Positions 1 to 8,915 of a stretch of DNA of 64,000 bases are shown piece by piece. The stretch's first letter is position 1. Each line of letters starts with the position of its first letter. The notes below the pieces were generated by a model. It saw only the letters and a list, made by a program, of their open reading frames with translations. It was not told the origin of the DNA and searched no databases. The DNA lies in NCBI RefSeq assembly GCF_900091725.1, contig NZ_FMBW01000006.1, positions 52,740 through 116,739 on the forward strand. Reading direction: 5' to 3'. This stretch comes from Streptomyces sp. DvalAA-43. Its GTDB lineage: Bacteria; Actinomycetota; Actinomycetes; Streptomycetales; Streptomycetaceae. Both the position numbers and the translations under genes were made by a program.

Positions 1-1
1 C

Positions 2-1321
2 AGCAACCCGGACAACTTCGTCAACGGCTCGCTGGGGCCCGGCTCCAGCGTCTCAGGGATGTGGATCCAGCACCTCAAGGTCGGCCTGTGGCTGACCGGC
101 AACAACGACAACCTCGTCGTCGAGGACAACCGCATCCTCGACACCACCGCCGACGGCCTCAACCTCAACGGCACGGCCAAGGGCGTCACCGTACGCAACA
201 ACTTCCTGCGTAACCAGGGCGATGACTCGCTCGCCATGTGGTCGCTCAACACCACCAACAGCGACGACACCTTCGAGCACAACACGATCTCGCAGCCCAA
301 CCTGGCCAACGGCATCGCGATCTACGGCGGCCGCGACATCACCGTCAAGGACAACCTGGTCCAGGACACCAACGCGCTGGGCAGCGGCATCGCCATCTCC
401 AACCAGAAGTTCCTCGACCCCTTCCTCCCCCTCGCCGGCACCATCACGGTCTCCGGGAACACGCTGGTGCGCACCGGCGCCATGAACCCCAACTGGGGCC
501 ACCCGATGGGCGCGCTGCGTGTGGACGCGTACGACAGCGCCATCGAGGCCAATGTCCGGATCACCAATACCACCATCAGGGACAGCCCCTACAGCGCCTA
601 CGAGTTCGTTTCCGGCGGCGGCACCGGCAAGGCCGTCAAGAACCTCACGGTCGACGGCTCCACCGTCGACAGGACCGGCACGGTCGTTGTCCAGGCCGAG
701 ACACCCGGCGCCGTCACGATGGCGAATGTCACGGCCACCGGCGTCGGCGCGGCCGGCATCTACAACTGCCCCTATCCGGCGGGTTCCGGCACCTTCGCAC
801 TCACCGACGGCGGCGGCAACTCCGGCTGGGACAGCACCTGGGGCGACTGCTCCACCTGGCCCCAGCCGGGCGGTGGCAACCCCGATCCCGACCCGGACCG
901 CAACCTCGCCAAGGGCCGGACCACCACCGCGACCGGCTCCACCGACGTGTACACCCCCGGCAAGGCGGTCGACGGCGACGGGAGCACGTACTGGGAATCC
1001 GCCAACAACGCCTTCCCCCAGGCGATCACCGTGGACCTGGGCTCGGCGCAGGCCGTCCGGCGCGTCGTCCTGAAGCTGCCGCCTGCCGCCGCATGGGAGG
1101 CCAGGACCCAGACCCTGTCGCTTCAGGGCAGCACCGACGGTTCCACCTTCGGCACAGTCGCCGCTTCCAAGGACTACCGATTCGATCCGGCGACCGGCAA
1201 CTCGGTGACCGTCGACCTGCCCGCGTCGACCGCCGCCACGCGCTATCTGCGGGTCCACGTGACCGCGAACACGGGCTGGCCCGCAGCCCAGCTCAGCGAG
1301 CTGGAGGCGTACCTGAACTGA
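2..1321 (+). CDS. GH87-type alpha-1,3-glucanase (mycodextranase), C-terminal part; 5' end outside window
   Basis: The frame is open from the left edge, giving 439 residues of a secreted carbohydrate hydrolase. The first half has parallel beta-helix repeats. It carries an aspartate in TADGLNL (codon 152-154) followed 23 residues later by the DD of GDDSLAMW (221-226). The neighbouring gene has the same spacing, which matches the three-Asp centre known for GH87 alpha-1,3-glucanases. From about position 895 a proline/glycine linker leads into an F5/8 type C (discoidin-like) carbohydrate-binding domain (NLAKGR...YWES...LSELEAYLN). Signal peptide and N-terminal domains lie outside the window. A tandem paralogue starts 36 bp downstream with this binding domain at its N-terminus instead. 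Substrate (fungal or dental alpha-1,3-glucan) is inferred from the family. Confidence 0.8.
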   Translation, partial: SNPDNFVNGSLGPGSSVSGMWIQHLKVGLWLTGNNDNLVVEDNRILDTTADGLNLNGTAKGVTVRNNFLRNQGDDSLAMWSLNTTNSDDTFEHNTISQPNLANGIAIYGGRDITVKDNLVQDTNALGSGIAISNQKFLDPFLPLAGTITVSGNTLVRTGAMNPNWGHPMGALRVDAYDSAIEANVRITNTTIRDSPYSAYEFVSGGGTGKAVKNLTVDGSTVDRTGTVVVQAETPGAVTMANVTATGVGAAGIYNCPYPAGSGTFALTDGGGNSGWDSTWGDCSTWPQPGGGNPDPDPDRNLAKGRTTTATGSTDVYTPGKAVDGDGSTYWESANNAFPQAITVDLGSAQAVRRVVLKLPPAAAWEARTQTLSLQGSTDGSTFGTVAASKDYRFDPATGNSVTVDLPASTAATRYLRVHVTANTGWPAAQLSELEAYLN

Positions 1322-1356
1322 GCCGACCGCCCCACCCCTACACCGAGAGGACCACA

Positions 1357-4344
1357 GTGAGACTCAGACAACGGAGCCTGCGGCACCTCGCCGTCTGGCT
1401 GGGCGCCGCACTGATCGCCTTCGGACTGGTGCCCGTCGCTGCCCACGGGGCAACGGCAGCGGCCGCGGCGGCCGCGAACCTGGCACTGAACAAACCGGTC
1501 GAGGCGTCCTCGACCACGCAGAACTACGTGGCGACGAACGCCAACGACGGCAGCACGAGCACCTATTGGGAGTCGAGCGCCACCCCGGCGACGCTCACCG
1601 TCAAACTCGGCGCCGACGCCGACCTCGACTCCGTCGTACTCAAGCTCAACCCCGACCCGGCCTGGGCGCAACGCACACAGAGCATCGAAGTACTCGGGCG
1701 CGCCCAGGCGGCCGACGGCTTCAGCACGGTGAAGGTACGCACGGACTACACCTTCGCTCCGGGCGCCAACCAGAACACCGTGACGATTCCGGTGTCAGGT
1801 CGCTACGCCGACCTCCAGCTGAGGATCCACTCCAACACCTCCGGGTACGGCGCCCAGATCGCCGAGTTCCAGGTCAACGGCACCGCCGCCCCCAACCCCG
1901 ACCTGACCGTATCCGCCCTGGCATGGGAGCCCGCGCAGCCCAGTGAGCGCGATGTCGTCACTGTCCACGCCAGGGTGCGCAACATCGGGTCGGCGGCCTC
2001 GGCCGCCACCACCGTCGATGTCGGCGTGGGCGGATCGGTCGCGGGGAGCGCCGAAGTGGGTGCGCTGGACGCCGGAGCGTCGGTCACGGTCCCGGTCTCC
2101 ATCGGCAAACGGGCGCAGGGCAGTTACACCGTGTCCGCGGTGGTGGACCCGCGCGACACCGTCGTCGAGCAGGACAACGACAACAACAGCCTTACAGCCG
2201 CCGATAAATTGACGATCAGTCAGAGTCCGGGACCCGACCTGGAGGTCACCGGCATCACCTCGAACCCGGCGAGCCCCGCGGTCGGCTCGGTCGTCACGTT
2301 CACGGTGAAGGTCCACAACCGCGGCACCAGCGCGGTCGCCGCCGGCTCGGTGACCCGGCTGACCGTGGGCGGCGCGACGCTGAACGGCACCACGCCCGCC
2401 CTCGACGCGGGGGAGAGCGCTACCGTCGCCATCGGCGGCAGCTGGTCCGCCACCAGTGGCGGCGCCACGCTCACCGCTGCCGCCGACGCCACCGGCCTCG
2501 TCGACGAGACGAACGAGGACAACAACGTCTTCGCGCGGTCCATCGTGGTCGGCCGGGGCGCGGCGTTGCCGTATGTCGAGTACGAGGCGGAGGACGGGAA
2601 GTACGACGGCACACTCCTGGAGACCGATGCCGAGCGCACCTTCGGACACACCAGCTTCGCCACCGAGTCCTCGGGCCGCAAGTCGGTGCGTCTCGACTCG
2701 ACCGGCCAGTACGTGGAGTTCACCTCGACGAGTGCGGCCAACTCGATCGTCGTGCGCAACTCCATCCCCGACGCGCCGGGCGGCGGCGGACAGGAGAAGA
2801 CGCTGAGCCTGTACGTCGACGGGAAGTTCGTGCAGAAGCTGACGCTTTCCTCCAAGCACAGCTGGCTGTACGGGAACACCGACCAGCCCGAGGGCCTGAC
2901 CAACACCCCCGGCGGGGACGCGCGGCGGCTGTTCGACGAGTCGCACGCGCTGCTTGCGCAGACCTATCCGCAGGGCACCACGTTCCGGTTGCAGCGCGAC
3001 GCCGGTGACGACGCCGCGTACTACATGGTCGACCTGATAGATCTGGAGCAGGTGGCCCCGGCGGCGAGCAAGCCCGCGGAGTGCACCTCGATCACCGAGT
3101 ACGGCGCGGTCCCCGGTGACGGGATCGACGACGCGGACGCGATTCAGAGGGCCGTGACCGCCGACCAGAACGGTGACATCGACTGCGTGTGGATCCCGGC
3201 CGGGCAGTGGCGCCAGGAGAAGAAGATCCTCACCGACGACCCGCAGGACCGGGGCGAGTACAACCAGGTCGGCATCCGGAACGTGACTGTCCGTGGCGCC
3301 GGCATGTGGCACTCCCAGCTGTACTCCCTCATCCCGCCGCAGAACGCGGGCGGCATCAACCACCCGCACGAGGGGAACTTCGGCTTCGACATCGACGACA
3401 ACACCAAGATCTCCGACATCGCCATCTTCGGCTCGGGCACCATCCGTGGCGGCGACGGCAACGCGGAGGGCGGCGTCGGTCTCAACGGCCGCTTCGGCAA
3501 GAACACCAAGATCATCAACGTGTGGATCGAGCACGCCAACGTCGCCGCCTGGGTCGGCCGCGACTACAGCAACATCCCCGAGCTGTGGGGACCGGGCGAC
3601 GGCCTGGAGTTCAGCGGCGTGCGCATCCGCAACACCTACGCCGACGGCGTCAATTTCACCAACGGCACCCGCAACTCCACCGTCTTCAACTCCTCGTTCC
3701 GCAACACCGGCGACGACGCGATGGCGGTGTGGGCCAACAAGTACGTCAAGGACCAGTCCGCCGACATCGGTCACGACAACGTGTTCCGCAACAACACGGT
3801 GCAGCTGCCCTGGCGCGCCAACGGCATAGCCGTGTACGGGGGGTACGGAAACAAGATCGAGAACAACCTGGTCTACGACACCATGAACTACCCGGGCATC
3901 ATGCTCGCGACCGACCACGACCCGCTGCCCTTCTCCGGGCAGACCCTGATCGCGAACAACGGGCTCTACCGCACCGGCGGGGCGTTCTGGAACGAGGACC
4001 AGGAGTTCGGTGCGATCACCCTGTTCGCACAGGGCCCGGACATCCCCGGCGTAGTGATCCGCGACACCGACATCCAGGACTCGACGTACGACGGCATCCA
4101 GTTCAAGACGGGCGGCGGCGCCGTCCCGGACGTGAAGATCAGCAACGTGACGATCTCCAAGTCCAACAACGGCTCCGGCATCCTCGCTATGGGCGGCGCG
4201 CGCGGCAGCGCGACGCTCAGCAACATGAAGATCACCGACTCGCGCGATGGGGACGTCCTGGTCGAACCCGGCTCGCAGTTCGTGATCAACAGCGCGGCCA
4301 CGCAGGCGGATCCAGCCACACCGGGCACCCGGCAAGGGCTGTGA
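1357..4344 (+). CDS. Secreted multidomain GH87-type alpha-1,3-glucanase
   Basis: 995 residues from a GTG start that begins a clear signal peptide (RLRQRS, hydrophobic core, AHGATA near residue 31). Domain order: F5/8 type C module (about 40-180); two CARDB adhesion-like domains, each opening with PDL (about 185-290 and 290-400); a CBM6/35-like module (YVEYEAEDG, about 408-560); then a beta-helix catalytic domain opening with the pectate-lyase-like ITEYGAVPGDG. D763 lies 23 residues before D786-D787 (GDDAMAVW), the GH87 three-Asp arrangement. The open frame continues upstream into the previous gene, but the signal peptide fixes the start. It probably degrades alpha-1,3-glucan of fungal walls or polysaccharide outside the cell, together with the upstream paralogue. 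Family assignment is strong; exact substrate is inferred. Confidence 0.85.
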   Translation: MRLRQRSLRHLAVWLGAALIAFGLVPVAAHGATAAAAAAANLALNKPVEASSTTQNYVATNANDGSTSTYWESSATPATLTVKLGADADLDSVVLKLNPDPAWAQRTQSIEVLGRAQAADGFSTVKVRTDYTFAPGANQNTVTIPVSGRYADLQLRIHSNTSGYGAQIAEFQVNGTAAPNPDLTVSALAWEPAQPSERDVVTVHARVRNIGSAASAATTVDVGVGGSVAGSAEVGALDAGASVTVPVSIGKRAQGSYTVSAVVDPRDTVVEQDNDNNSLTAADKLTISQSPGPDLEVTGITSNPASPAVGSVVTFTVKVHNRGTSAVAAGSVTRLTVGGATLNGTTPALDAGESATVAIGGSWSATSGGATLTAAADATGLVDETNEDNNVFARSIVVGRGAALPYVEYEAEDGKYDGTLLETDAERTFGHTSFATESSGRKSVRLDSTGQYVEFTSTSAANSIVVRNSIPDAPGGGGQEKTLSLYVDGKFVQKLTLSSKHSWLYGNTDQPEGLTNTPGGDARRLFDESHALLAQTYPQGTTFRLQRDAGDDAAYYMVDLIDLEQVAPAASKPAECTSITEYGAVPGDGIDDADAIQRAVTADQNGDIDCVWIPAGQWRQEKKILTDDPQDRGEYNQVGIRNVTVRGAGMWHSQLYSLIPPQNAGGINHPHEGNFGFDIDDNTKISDIAIFGSGTIRGGDGNAEGGVGLNGRFGKNTKIINVWIEHANVAAWVGRDYSNIPELWGPGDGLEFSGVRIRNTYADGVNFTNGTRNSTVFNSSFRNTGDDAMAVWANKYVKDQSADIGHDNVFRNNTVQLPWRANGIAVYGGYGNKIENNLVYDTMNYPGIMLATDHDPLPFSGQTLIANNGLYRTGGAFWNEDQEFGAITLFAQGPDIPGVVIRDTDIQDSTYDGIQFKTGGGAVPDVKISNVTISKSNNGSGILAMGGARGSATLSNMKITDSRDGDVLVEPGSQFVINSAATQADPATPGTRQGL

Positions 4345-4441
4345 CCGACCGGCGCCCGGCGCCGACGGCGGCCTGTCCGCTGTCGGCGCCGGGCGCCACG
4401 ACGCGCGGCACGGGGATCTCCGAGCAGAAGCGCTTCTGAAC

Positions 4442-4740
4442 ACGTGCCGCAACGTCTCCATCGACCCCGTCCAGACGTTCGAGAAGGGCATGATCGCCGA
4501 GGTCGAGCGGATCGCCGACACGCTCTGCGCGATCACATCGCTCGAAGCCGACCAGGCACGAGCAGTCGTGACGACCGCCTCCTCGATGGCGGGCGCCCTG
4601 TGGCCGATGGCTGCCCCCGGCACAAGCTGCGCGCCTTCCACGAGAGCGACCCCGGGCTGTCCCACTCTGTTGCCGATGCCGAACTCCACCTGACCGGCAT
4701 CCTGACCACCCTGCTCACCGGCTGTGCCGCCTGGTTCGGC
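4442..4740 (+). pseudogene. TetR-family regulator remnant (C-terminal domain, frameshifted)
   Basis: One frame reads FEKGMIAEVERIADTLCAI and continues to about 4610. A second frame then continues with LRAFHESDPGLSHSV and LHLTGILTTLLTGC. Together these resemble the C-terminal ligand-binding half of a TetR/AcrR repressor. No N-terminal helix-turn-helix precedes it: the upstream 100 bp after the glucanase stop contain none. I take it as a truncated, frameshifted remnant. Without an alignment the family call is moderate. Confidence 0.45.
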
Positions 4741-5206
4741 CAGGACGGCCGAACCAGGCGGGGACGACCATCGCACCCACCGGCTCGGACACCTTGCCCC
4801 GGCGGACGAGTACCGCAGTGGCGGCCTGAACGTCGGCCAGAGCCTTCTCATCCAGCGGAGGCATCGGCTCCGGAGCGGGCGCTCGCCGAAGCCGAGCAGG
4901 CCGCCGCAGACGACAACCTGCCCCACCGGCCCAAGCCCGTCCGCATCCGCCGCCCCGACACCCCGATCACTCGGAGGGGATCGACCTCGGCGAACGCCTC
5001 CAGGCCCATGTTCTCCCAGGCCAAGAGGGCGACTGGCCGGCAAGGCCGACCCGGCCGAGTGCCGCCGCACCGATGCTCCCCCAAGGCCGGTCACAGGTCC
5101 CCGTGTCGCTTCTCTGTACTGGGCGCTGGCCGAAGCCAAGGAAACCGCGGGGATTTCCCGGCCGACCTCCCCGTCGCCGAGCCGCCCGGCCGGAGAAGAT
5201 AGCGCG
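4741..5206. other. No recognisable intact gene
   Basis: Both strands have open stretches, but none with a convincing start, ribosome site or family motif. A minus-strand reading near 4862-4740 (MPPLDEKALADVQ...) looks protein-like and may be a small relic, but I cannot name it. The last 20 bases hold the ribosome site of the following permease gene. Confidence 0.5.
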
Positions 5207-6466
5207 GTGAGTACTGCGCTGGCGGAGGCCCTCTCCGCCGTTCTTCTTGCGGTCGTGCTGGCATGCGCGGTCGTCCGCCCGTTCGGCTGGCCGGAGGCCG
5301 CCGTCGCAGTTCCGGCCGCCGGTGTCGTCATTGCCACCGGGGCGATCTCGCTGGCCCACGCGGCCGACGAGGCCGCCCGGCTGGGGCCGGTGATCGGGTT
5401 CCTGGCCGCCGTGCTGGTCCTGGCACAGCTGTGCGACGACGAGGGCCTGTTCCACGCATGCGGGGCGTGGATGGCCCGCACTGCGGCAGGCCGGCCGCGC
5501 CGCCTGCTGGTACAGGTCTTTGCCCTCGCCTCGGTGATCACCGCGGTGCTCAGCCTGGACGCCACCATCGTGCTGCTGACCCCGGTGGTGTTCGCCACCG
5601 CCGCCCGGCTCGGGGCTCGGTCCAGGCCGCACGTGTACGCGTGCACCCATCTGTCGAACACCGCGTCGTTGCTGCTGCCGGTCTCCAACCTGACCAACCT
5701 GCTGGCGTTCGCCGCCAGCGGGCTGAGCTTCACCCGGTTCGCCGCCCTGATGACCCTGCCCTGGCTGGTGGCCATCGCCGTCGAGTACGTCGTCTTCCGC
5801 CGGTTCTTCGCCACCGACCTGGACGCCGGCGCCACGGCCCCGGCCACCGCGGAACCGCGCGAGGTGCCGGTATTCGCGCTGGCCACCGTGGCATGCACGC
5901 TGGCCGGGTTCGTGGTGACGTCCGCAGTCGGGACCAACCCCGCCTGGGCGGCGTTCGCGGGCGCCGCCGTCCTCGCGGTCCGTGCCCTGGCCCAGCGCCG
6001 CACCACGCCTGTCGCCATCCTGCGCGCGAGCGCGGTGCCGTTCCTCGTCTTCGTCCTGGCCCTGGGCATCGTGGTCCGCGCCGTCGTCGACAACGGCCTC
6101 GACACTGCCCTCGGGTACCTGATCCCGGACGGCACCGGCCTGGCCGCCCTGCTGGGCCTCGCGGTGCTTGCCACCGTCCTGGCCAACGTGATCAACAACC
6201 TGCCCGCGGTGCTGGTGCTGCTGCCGCTGACCGCCCCGTCCGGGCCCGGCGCCATTCTCGCTGTGCTGCTCGGGGTGAACATCGGGCCGAACCTCACCTA
6301 TGCCGGCTCGCTGGCCACCCTGTTGTGGCGGCGCATCGTCCATGCCCACGACGCCGAGGTGGAGCTGAAGGAGTTCACCCGGCTCGGCCTGTATGCCGTA
6401 CCGGCGAGTCTGGGCGCCGCGGTGCTGGCACTGTGGGTCTCACTGACCGCGATCCAAGGGGGCTGA
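5207..6466 (+). CDS. ArsB/SLC13-like membrane permease
   Basis: 419 residues from a GTG preceded by GGAGAAG at a good distance; the upstream in-frame extension lacks membrane character. About ten hydrophobic helices span the protein. Characteristic ArsB/ion-transporter features are LSLDATIVLLTPVV (mid first half) and LANVINNLPAVLVLLPL followed by GVNIGPNLTYAGSLATLLWRR near the C-terminus. These match arsenite efflux pumps and related SLC13 anion transporters in type and length (ArsB about 430 aa). No arsR or arsC is nearby, so arsenite as substrate is only inferred. A universal-stress-protein remnant starts 4 bp after the stop, suggesting an old two-gene operon. Confidence 0.75.
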   Translation: MSTALAEALSAVLLAVVLACAVVRPFGWPEAAVAVPAAGVVIATGAISLAHAADEAARLGPVIGFLAAVLVLAQLCDDEGLFHACGAWMARTAAGRPRRLLVQVFALASVITAVLSLDATIVLLTPVVFATAARLGARSRPHVYACTHLSNTASLLLPVSNLTNLLAFAASGLSFTRFAALMTLPWLVAIAVEYVVFRRFFATDLDAGATAPATAEPREVPVFALATVACTLAGFVVTSAVGTNPAWAAFAGAAVLAVRALAQRRTTPVAILRASAVPFLVFVLALGIVVRAVVDNGLDTALGYLIPDGTGLAALLGLAVLATVLANVINNLPAVLVLLPLTAPSGPGAILAVLLGVNIGPNLTYAGSLATLLWRRIVHAHDAEVELKEFTRLGLYAVPASLGAAVLALWVSLTAIQGG

Positions 6467-6470
6467 CCCC

Positions 6471-6704
6471 ATGGCCGTGGTGGTCAGGTTCGTCGAGGGC
6501 ACCCGGCCCGGCTGCGTGGACGCTGCCCGCACCCACGCCCCGAAGGCGCGGACATGGTCCTGCTTCATGCCACCCGGGTACGGCCCACGGCGCGTTTCAC
6601 CGGTCTGCTCACCCGCGACGGCGACCGCCCCACCTCGGCACCACGGCCTCGGCGCTGTCGGCTACGGTGCTGACCGTCTGGCACGTGGACACCCGGAACC
6701 ATCG
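6471..6704 (+). pseudogene. Universal stress protein (UspA-like) remnant, frameshifted
   Basis: The ATG lies 4 bp after the permease stop, as in an operon. The first residues, MAVVVRFVEGTRPGCVDAA, are followed after a one-base shift at about 6540 by ADMVLLHATRVRPTARFTG and LLTRDGD, resembling the start of UspA-type nucleotide-binding proteins. The C-terminal glycine-rich ATP-binding motif (G-2x-G-9x-G) is absent. Truncated and non-functional as read. Confidence 0.45.
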
Positions 6705-6805
6705 ATGAATGGATCAGCGGGATGCAGCCCGGGATGCGGCATTCGACAAGCCGGGCCCTCTGGCTGTCCGAACGAGGCCTGTGGATTCACTCATTCCTTC
6801 GCGGC

Positions 6806-6905
6806 GTACAGGCCCCCAGCCCGCCGCAAGTACGGCTACTACGTCTGCCCGCACCTCGTTGACGGCCACCTGACCGCCCGCGCCGACCTCGCCCGCCGCG
6901 AAGCG
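6806..6905 (+). pseudogene. Fragment like the C-terminal region of YcaQ-type winged-helix glycosylases
   Basis: The reading PPARRKYGYYVCPHLVDGHL then TARADLARRE resembles the conserved (K/R)YGYYVLPFL-GD-LVAR-DLK segment of the YcaQ/AlkZ family, which repairs interstrand crosslinks. Only about 33 codons are present, with no start and no upstream domain. It abuts a decayed glycosyltransferase read from the other strand. Low-to-moderate confidence from short similarity only. Confidence 0.35.
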
Positions 6906-7300
6906 GCGACGGTGCGGGCAGCGGCTGCGACGATGGCGAGGAACTCGCGGGCGTAGCGCTCCCATTCGCCCCGGAGGGTGGTCGTGTCGGGCCGACGGGG
7001 GCGAGCGTCGCTGAGCAGGGCGAGGGCGTGCTGAGCGAATGCTTCGGTGTCGTCGACGGCACGAAGGCGGCCGGAGAGGTGTCGGCGCCGTCGAGGTGGC
7101 CGGGGATGTCGGTGAGCACCATCGGGAGGCCGTGTTGACGGCCCTCCAGAATGGAGATCGGTACAAGCGGCTCAACCGACACGAAGGCACGTGCGCCGGC
7201 CAGCACGCTGTCCACGAGATCCTTCTGCCATACGGCGCCGAGTCGGATGACGTGCTCGGTGATGCCGAGGCGGTCGGCGAGCAGGCGCAGGGGTCCTGCG
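6893..7300 (-). pseudogene. Family 4 glycosyltransferase remnant, frameshifted
   Basis: On the minus strand, LRLLADRLGITEHVIRLGAV and WQKDLVDSVLAGARAFVSVE then PLVPISILEGRQHGLPMVLT resemble the nucleotide-sugar-binding C-terminal half of GT4 transferases (E-7x-E type region, EGRQHGLP). After GHLDGAD the frame shifts to DDTEAFAQHALALLSD and LRGEWERYAREFLAIV, which completes the usual tail. No N-terminal acceptor domain is present. A decayed copy; donor and acceptor unknown. Confidence 0.5.
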
Positions 7301-7513
7301 TCCCTGCTCGCTCTTGGGCGCGCGGATCATCCTCACCCAGCGTTCTCCCGCACGGCGGCTGAGGGTACGCCCCCTGCCACCCCACATCTCGGGCCCGTGG
7401 GCCGCAACGTGGGGTGGCCGCGACGGTATGAGCCCGGCATATCGGTTTCTGCTCGGCCGGATCCCGGGGCGGAGCGAACACCGCCCGGAGCTGCTGCCGG
7501 ACCGTGTGACCTG

Positions 7514-8473
7514 TTATGACGGGGAACTCAGGAGAGCGGCTGCGCCCGCGTCGAGGAGCTGCCGGCCCGCGCGCCGTCCGGTGTGGGTCGCGTGGGTGGC
7601 GGGGCCCGAGGCGGTCGTGCGGATCCGGGTGCCGCCGGCCGGATCGAGGACGACGGCGTGCACGGTCACGTTCCCGGCTGTCGGGTCGTGGACGGCATGG
7701 ACGGACGCGGCGGTCAGGCAACTACCGCACAGGGTGGCGAGCGCGGCGCGTTCGGCGTCCAACATGACGCGGGTAGGACCGTGGGTGAGCGGGGCCAGTA
7801 GATTCCCGGTGACGGGATCGTCGCTACGGTGCTCGATCGCGACGATCCCCGCTCCCGACGCGGGCAGCCACTGGGCCGGATCGAGGATCTGTGAGGCCCG
7901 CTCGGCGAGGTCCAGGCGGCGCAGCCCGGCCAGCGCGGCGATCATGACGTCCACACCGAGGGCCCCTGTGTCGAGGCCGGCCAGCCGGGAGTCGGCGTTG
8001 CCCCTGATAGGCACCGCTACCAGCCTGGGGTACAGGGCGCGCAGGAGTGCTGCCCGTCGGGGTGCGCTTGTGCCGACCCGGGTGCCGGGCGGGAGTTCGG
8101 CGAGCGTGGTCGGCGGGTGCCCGGCGGGGAGGACGAGGACGTCGCGGGCGTCCTCGCGGGGCAGGACGGCGCCGACGGTGATGCCCGGGGCCCGGTCGTG
8201 TGGGCCGGGCAGGTCCTTGGCGCAGGCGATGGCTGCTTCGATCCGGCCGTCGAGAAGGAGGGCGTCGGCGGACCGGGTGAAGGCGCCCTTCCCGCCGATC
8301 TGGGAGAGCGGGCCGCGGTGCCGGTCGCCCTCGGACGTGATCGTGACGATGTCCAGACCGGTCTCGGGGTAGCGGTCGCGGAAGAGCTCGGCGAAACGCC
8401 CGGTCTGCTCCAGGGCCATGGGGCTGGGCCGGGTGCCCAGTCGAACGGGCCGGGTGGTGACGGTGCTGCTCAT
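7514..8473 (-). CDS. Divergent hydroxymethylbilane synthase (HemC) paralogue
   Basis: 319 residues, the usual HemC length. Family signatures appear in order but altered: LGTRPSPMALEQT (usual LGTRxSxLALxQ), GGKGAFTR (usual GxKGLFT), CAKDLPG (usual HSxKDxP), GTSAPRRAALL, IRGNADSRL (usual RGNxxTR), and GSCLTAAS with C252 at the dipyrromethane-cofactor position. C249 is a second nearby cysteine. Housekeeping HemC joins four porphobilinogens in tetrapyrrole synthesis. The drift at the phosphate/substrate motifs and the location among NUDIX and methyltransferase genes, far from other hem genes, suggest a specialised paralogue. It is the last gene of the minus-strand block, about 170 bp after a decayed kinase. 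Confidence 0.75.
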   Translation of the reverse strand: MSSTVTTRPVRLGTRPSPMALEQTGRFAELFRDRYPETGLDIVTITSEGDRHRGPLSQIGGKGAFTRSADALLLDGRIEAAIACAKDLPGPHDRAPGITVGAVLPREDARDVLVLPAGHPPTTLAELPPGTRVGTSAPRRAALLRALYPRLVAVPIRGNADSRLAGLDTGALGVDVMIAALAGLRRLDLAERASQILDPAQWLPASGAGIVAIEHRSDDPVTGNLLAPLTHGPTRVMLDAERAALATLCGSCLTAASVHAVHDPTAGNVTVHAVVLDPAGGTRIRTTASGPATHATHTGRRAGRQLLDAGAAALLSSPS

Positions 8474-8509
8474 GGTGATGGTCGGCTTTCAGAGGTCGGG
8501 GTGGTGGGT

Positions 8510-8915
8510 CAGCTGGTGGTGTACAGGAGGGCGAGGGCCGCCCGCAGGGTCTGGTCGGGGGCGTACCCTGGTGGTGCTGATCACGCGCCCGTCCGCATAC
8601 AGCCAGACAGCCGCCACCCTGGCGCAGCGGGGTGGACGCCTCAGCCGCGTATGCGGGTTTGAAGACGGTCATCGGCACGATGACGGGGCCGCCGGCATAC
8701 CGGGCCAGATCGCTGACCAGTTCGGTGGTCAGGGTCCGCCGGAGAGGCTGCTCCTGGCCGCCTCCCGGGCAGCGTGCGTGACCGGCGAGCGCGGTCCGGC
8801 AGAACACCACCGACGGCCTCCGGGCCGGCGATGAAGTGCCGGTTGTCGCCCCGCGCGAATTGATGGCGAGGGTGCTCTTGCCGCCGCCGAACAGACCGTT
8901 GAGCCAGATGATCAC
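8510..8915 (-). pseudogene. AAA/shikimate-kinase-like P-loop protein remnant, frameshifted
   Basis: The GTG start overlaps the stop of the preceding gene (GTGA). The N-terminus MIIWLNGLFGGGKSTLAI has an intact Walker A motif. The rest lies in changing frames: HFIAGPEAVGGVL, then LTTELVSDLARYAGGPVIV and PMTVFKPAYAAE, as in small actinomycete P-loop kinases that begin MIIWLNG. The end (WLYADGRVISTT, DQTLRAALALLYTTS) seems to come from another protein. At least two frameshifts plus a rearranged tail make it non-functional as read. Confidence 0.55.

Noticed and set aside
238..1356. Upstream in-frame extension of the second glucanase gene
   Set aside because: The frame is open through the previous gene, but that part has shadow-type composition, and a GTG with a clear signal peptide at 1357 marks the start.
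1795..6297. Very long minus-strand open frame (about 1500 codons) under the glucanase and permease genes
   Set aside because: Antisense to well-supported genes with low-complexity GC-bias composition; a codon-bias shadow.
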